Assembly (NCBI GenBank): GCA_014654265.1
Contig: JACWDI010000001.1
Location: 248,001 to 312,000 of the forward strand
From: Pelagibacterales bacterium SAG-MED11
Lineage (GTDB): Bacteria; Pseudomonadota; Alphaproteobacteria; Pelagibacterales; Pelagibacteraceae
Direction: 5' to 3'
Length of the DNA: 64,000 nucleotides
Shown here: positions 62,940 through 64,000 of the stretch, one piece after another
Position numbering within the stretch: the first letter of the stretch is position 1
Layout: each line of letters starts with the position of its first letter
Translations under genes and position numbers: made by a program
The notes under the pieces: model-generated
Databases searched by the model: none
Seen by the model: only the letters and a program-made list of their open reading frames with translations
What the model was told of the DNA's origin: nothing

Positions 62940-63644
62940 TTAACTAAAAAAATCGAAAAATTTTTCAAAAAAACCCTTACTTTTTAGGGTTTTATTGACC
63001 AAAGATATCTCATTATTATTAAGACCTGAAATTATTCTGCTTGCAGTTGTATAAATATTCGGATTTTGTTGATCTTGGAATTGTTCAATATACTTAGCAT
63101 TTAATATTTGATTTACCAAAATATGATATCTTTTCAGAATTGACTCATAATGTTCAATTAAATTTTTGGACAAACATATAAATTTAATGTCTAAAGAAAA
63201 GTTATTACACTTTAAATTTTCAGGTAAAAAAGAATAGTCTTTACCATCAATTTGATAATTTTCTATCAACATGTGAATGATTTTTTTACCCTTAAAACTA
63301 AATTGACATAAATTTTTTAAAACATTTAATGGATTAATTAAGTTTTCTTGGGATATAGAATTACCATTATGATCTTTTTTAATTGAAATTTCGATTGGAA
63401 AAAATTCTTTATCATCCAAAATAATATTTATATCTTTTACAAAATTTTTTAAAATTTTTTCTATTTTGAAGATATTTTTTGCAAGAAAATTATCTAACTT
63501 TTTTAAGTTAGAATCTTCATTGTGATCATCCAATAGTTTTTCTTCTTTAAAAAGAATTTTAAAAGTTTTTTTTTCAATAACGCAAATAACTAATTTTTTA
63601 CTACCTATAAATAGATATGTCTCAAATTTTAGTTCCTCATTCAT
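62940..63644 (-). CDS. Divergent, internally deleted FtsA-like protein (234 aa)
   Basis: IIHMLIENYQIDGKDYSFLPENLKCNNFSLDIKFICLSKNLIEHYESILKRYHILVNQILNAKY matches the FtsA HVIPQEYAIDYQEGIKNPVGLSG...ERCGLKVDQLIFAGLASSY region; QNPNIYTTASRIISGL matches EPYYSTAVGLLHYG; aromatic tail KGFFEKFFDFFS; sits between ftsQ-like gene and lpxC. Confidence 0.72.
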   Translation of the reverse strand: MNEELKFETYLFIGSKKLVICVIEKKTFKILFKEEKLLDDHNEDSNLKKLDNFLAKNIFKIEKILKNFVKDINIILDDKEFFPIEISIKKDHNGNSISQENLINPLNVLKNLCQFSFKGKKIIHMLIENYQIDGKDYSFLPENLKCNNFSLDIKFICLSKNLIEHYESILKRYHILVNQILNAKYIEQFQDQQNPNIYTTASRIISGLNNNEISLVNKTLKSKGFFEKFFDFFS

Positions 63645-63999
63645 AAGTAATTACCTGATTTTGAGGTCGAACATCAATAGATTTAATATTATCAAATTGT
63701 TTTTCATTCAATAAATTTAAAGATAACTCTAGAGACTTTTCTATATTTTCAATTGGTAATTTAATTAAGACTCCTGAAGATATTTCTATATCCCATCTAC
63801 CAGAAGGAAAAAAAAATAAATTTTCAATAACTTTATAATCTAACCTTGAATTATCAATTATTCTTTTTAAAGACAAGAATTTATCAATACTTGGGTCACC
63901 AAAAATATATGGTAAATTTTTTAATTTACCTTCTGCCTCAATTAATTTTCCATTTGATCCAATATAAAAGCTTTTTCCTCTTTTGCTTAAATGTGCCAA
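63637..63999 (-). CDS. ftsQ: FtsQ-like protein, C-terminal part (truncated by window end)
   Basis: FYIGSNGKLIEAEGKLKNLPYIFGD...FFFPSGRWDIEISSGVLIKLPIENIEKSLELSLNLL...KSIDVRPQNQVI matches the FtsQ beta-domain pattern. Confidence 0.85.
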   Translation of the reverse strand: MAHLSKRGKSFYIGSNGKLIEAEGKLKNLPYIFGDPSIDKFLSLKRIIDNSRLDYKVIENLFFFPSGRWDIEISSGVLIKLPIENIEKSLELSLNLLNEKQFDNIKSIDVRPQNQVITYE

Positions 64000-64000
64000 T

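Overview
This 64 kb window is AT-rich, gene-dense and tightly packed, and its gene content and order look like a streamlined SAR11/Pelagibacter-type alphaproteobacterium (inference: proteorhodopsin, tandem gcv glycine riboswitch, very short spacers). It holds about 60 supported protein genes, one tRNA-Leu(GAG), one tandem glycine riboswitch and several hairpins. Recognisable modules: a tspO/SDR/cfa/DUF1365/FAD/DUF3833 photo-oxidative-type cluster; gcvTHP under a riboswitch; pxpABC; a TRAP transporter; guaB-guaA; pssA-psd; alaS and recA separated by an inserted TPR-oxygenase cassette; umuDC; a blue-type proteorhodopsin; nadA-nadC; and a ligA-bamD-lpxC-ftsA-like-ftsQ block. Observations most worth a second look: (1) a 234-aa internally deleted FtsA-like protein with no ftsZ between it and lpxC; (2) a ~136-bp duplicated alaS 5' end plus recA-terminator flank bracketing a TPR-2OG-oxygenase gene that appears to have a leaderless sigma70-type promoter; (3) a gcvT riboswitch whose predicted P1 stem runs to the start codon; (4) a 16-bp inverted repeat filling the whole divergent tspO/SDR spacer; (5) a CBS-less IMP dehydrogenase; (6) homopolymer frameshifts in an alginate-lyase-like gene and in ygfZ; (7) two tiny coupled membrane ORFs behind a Cys-poor DksA-like gene. 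No CRISPR, rRNA, transposase or prophage was seen. Family calls are by motif recognition without database searches.
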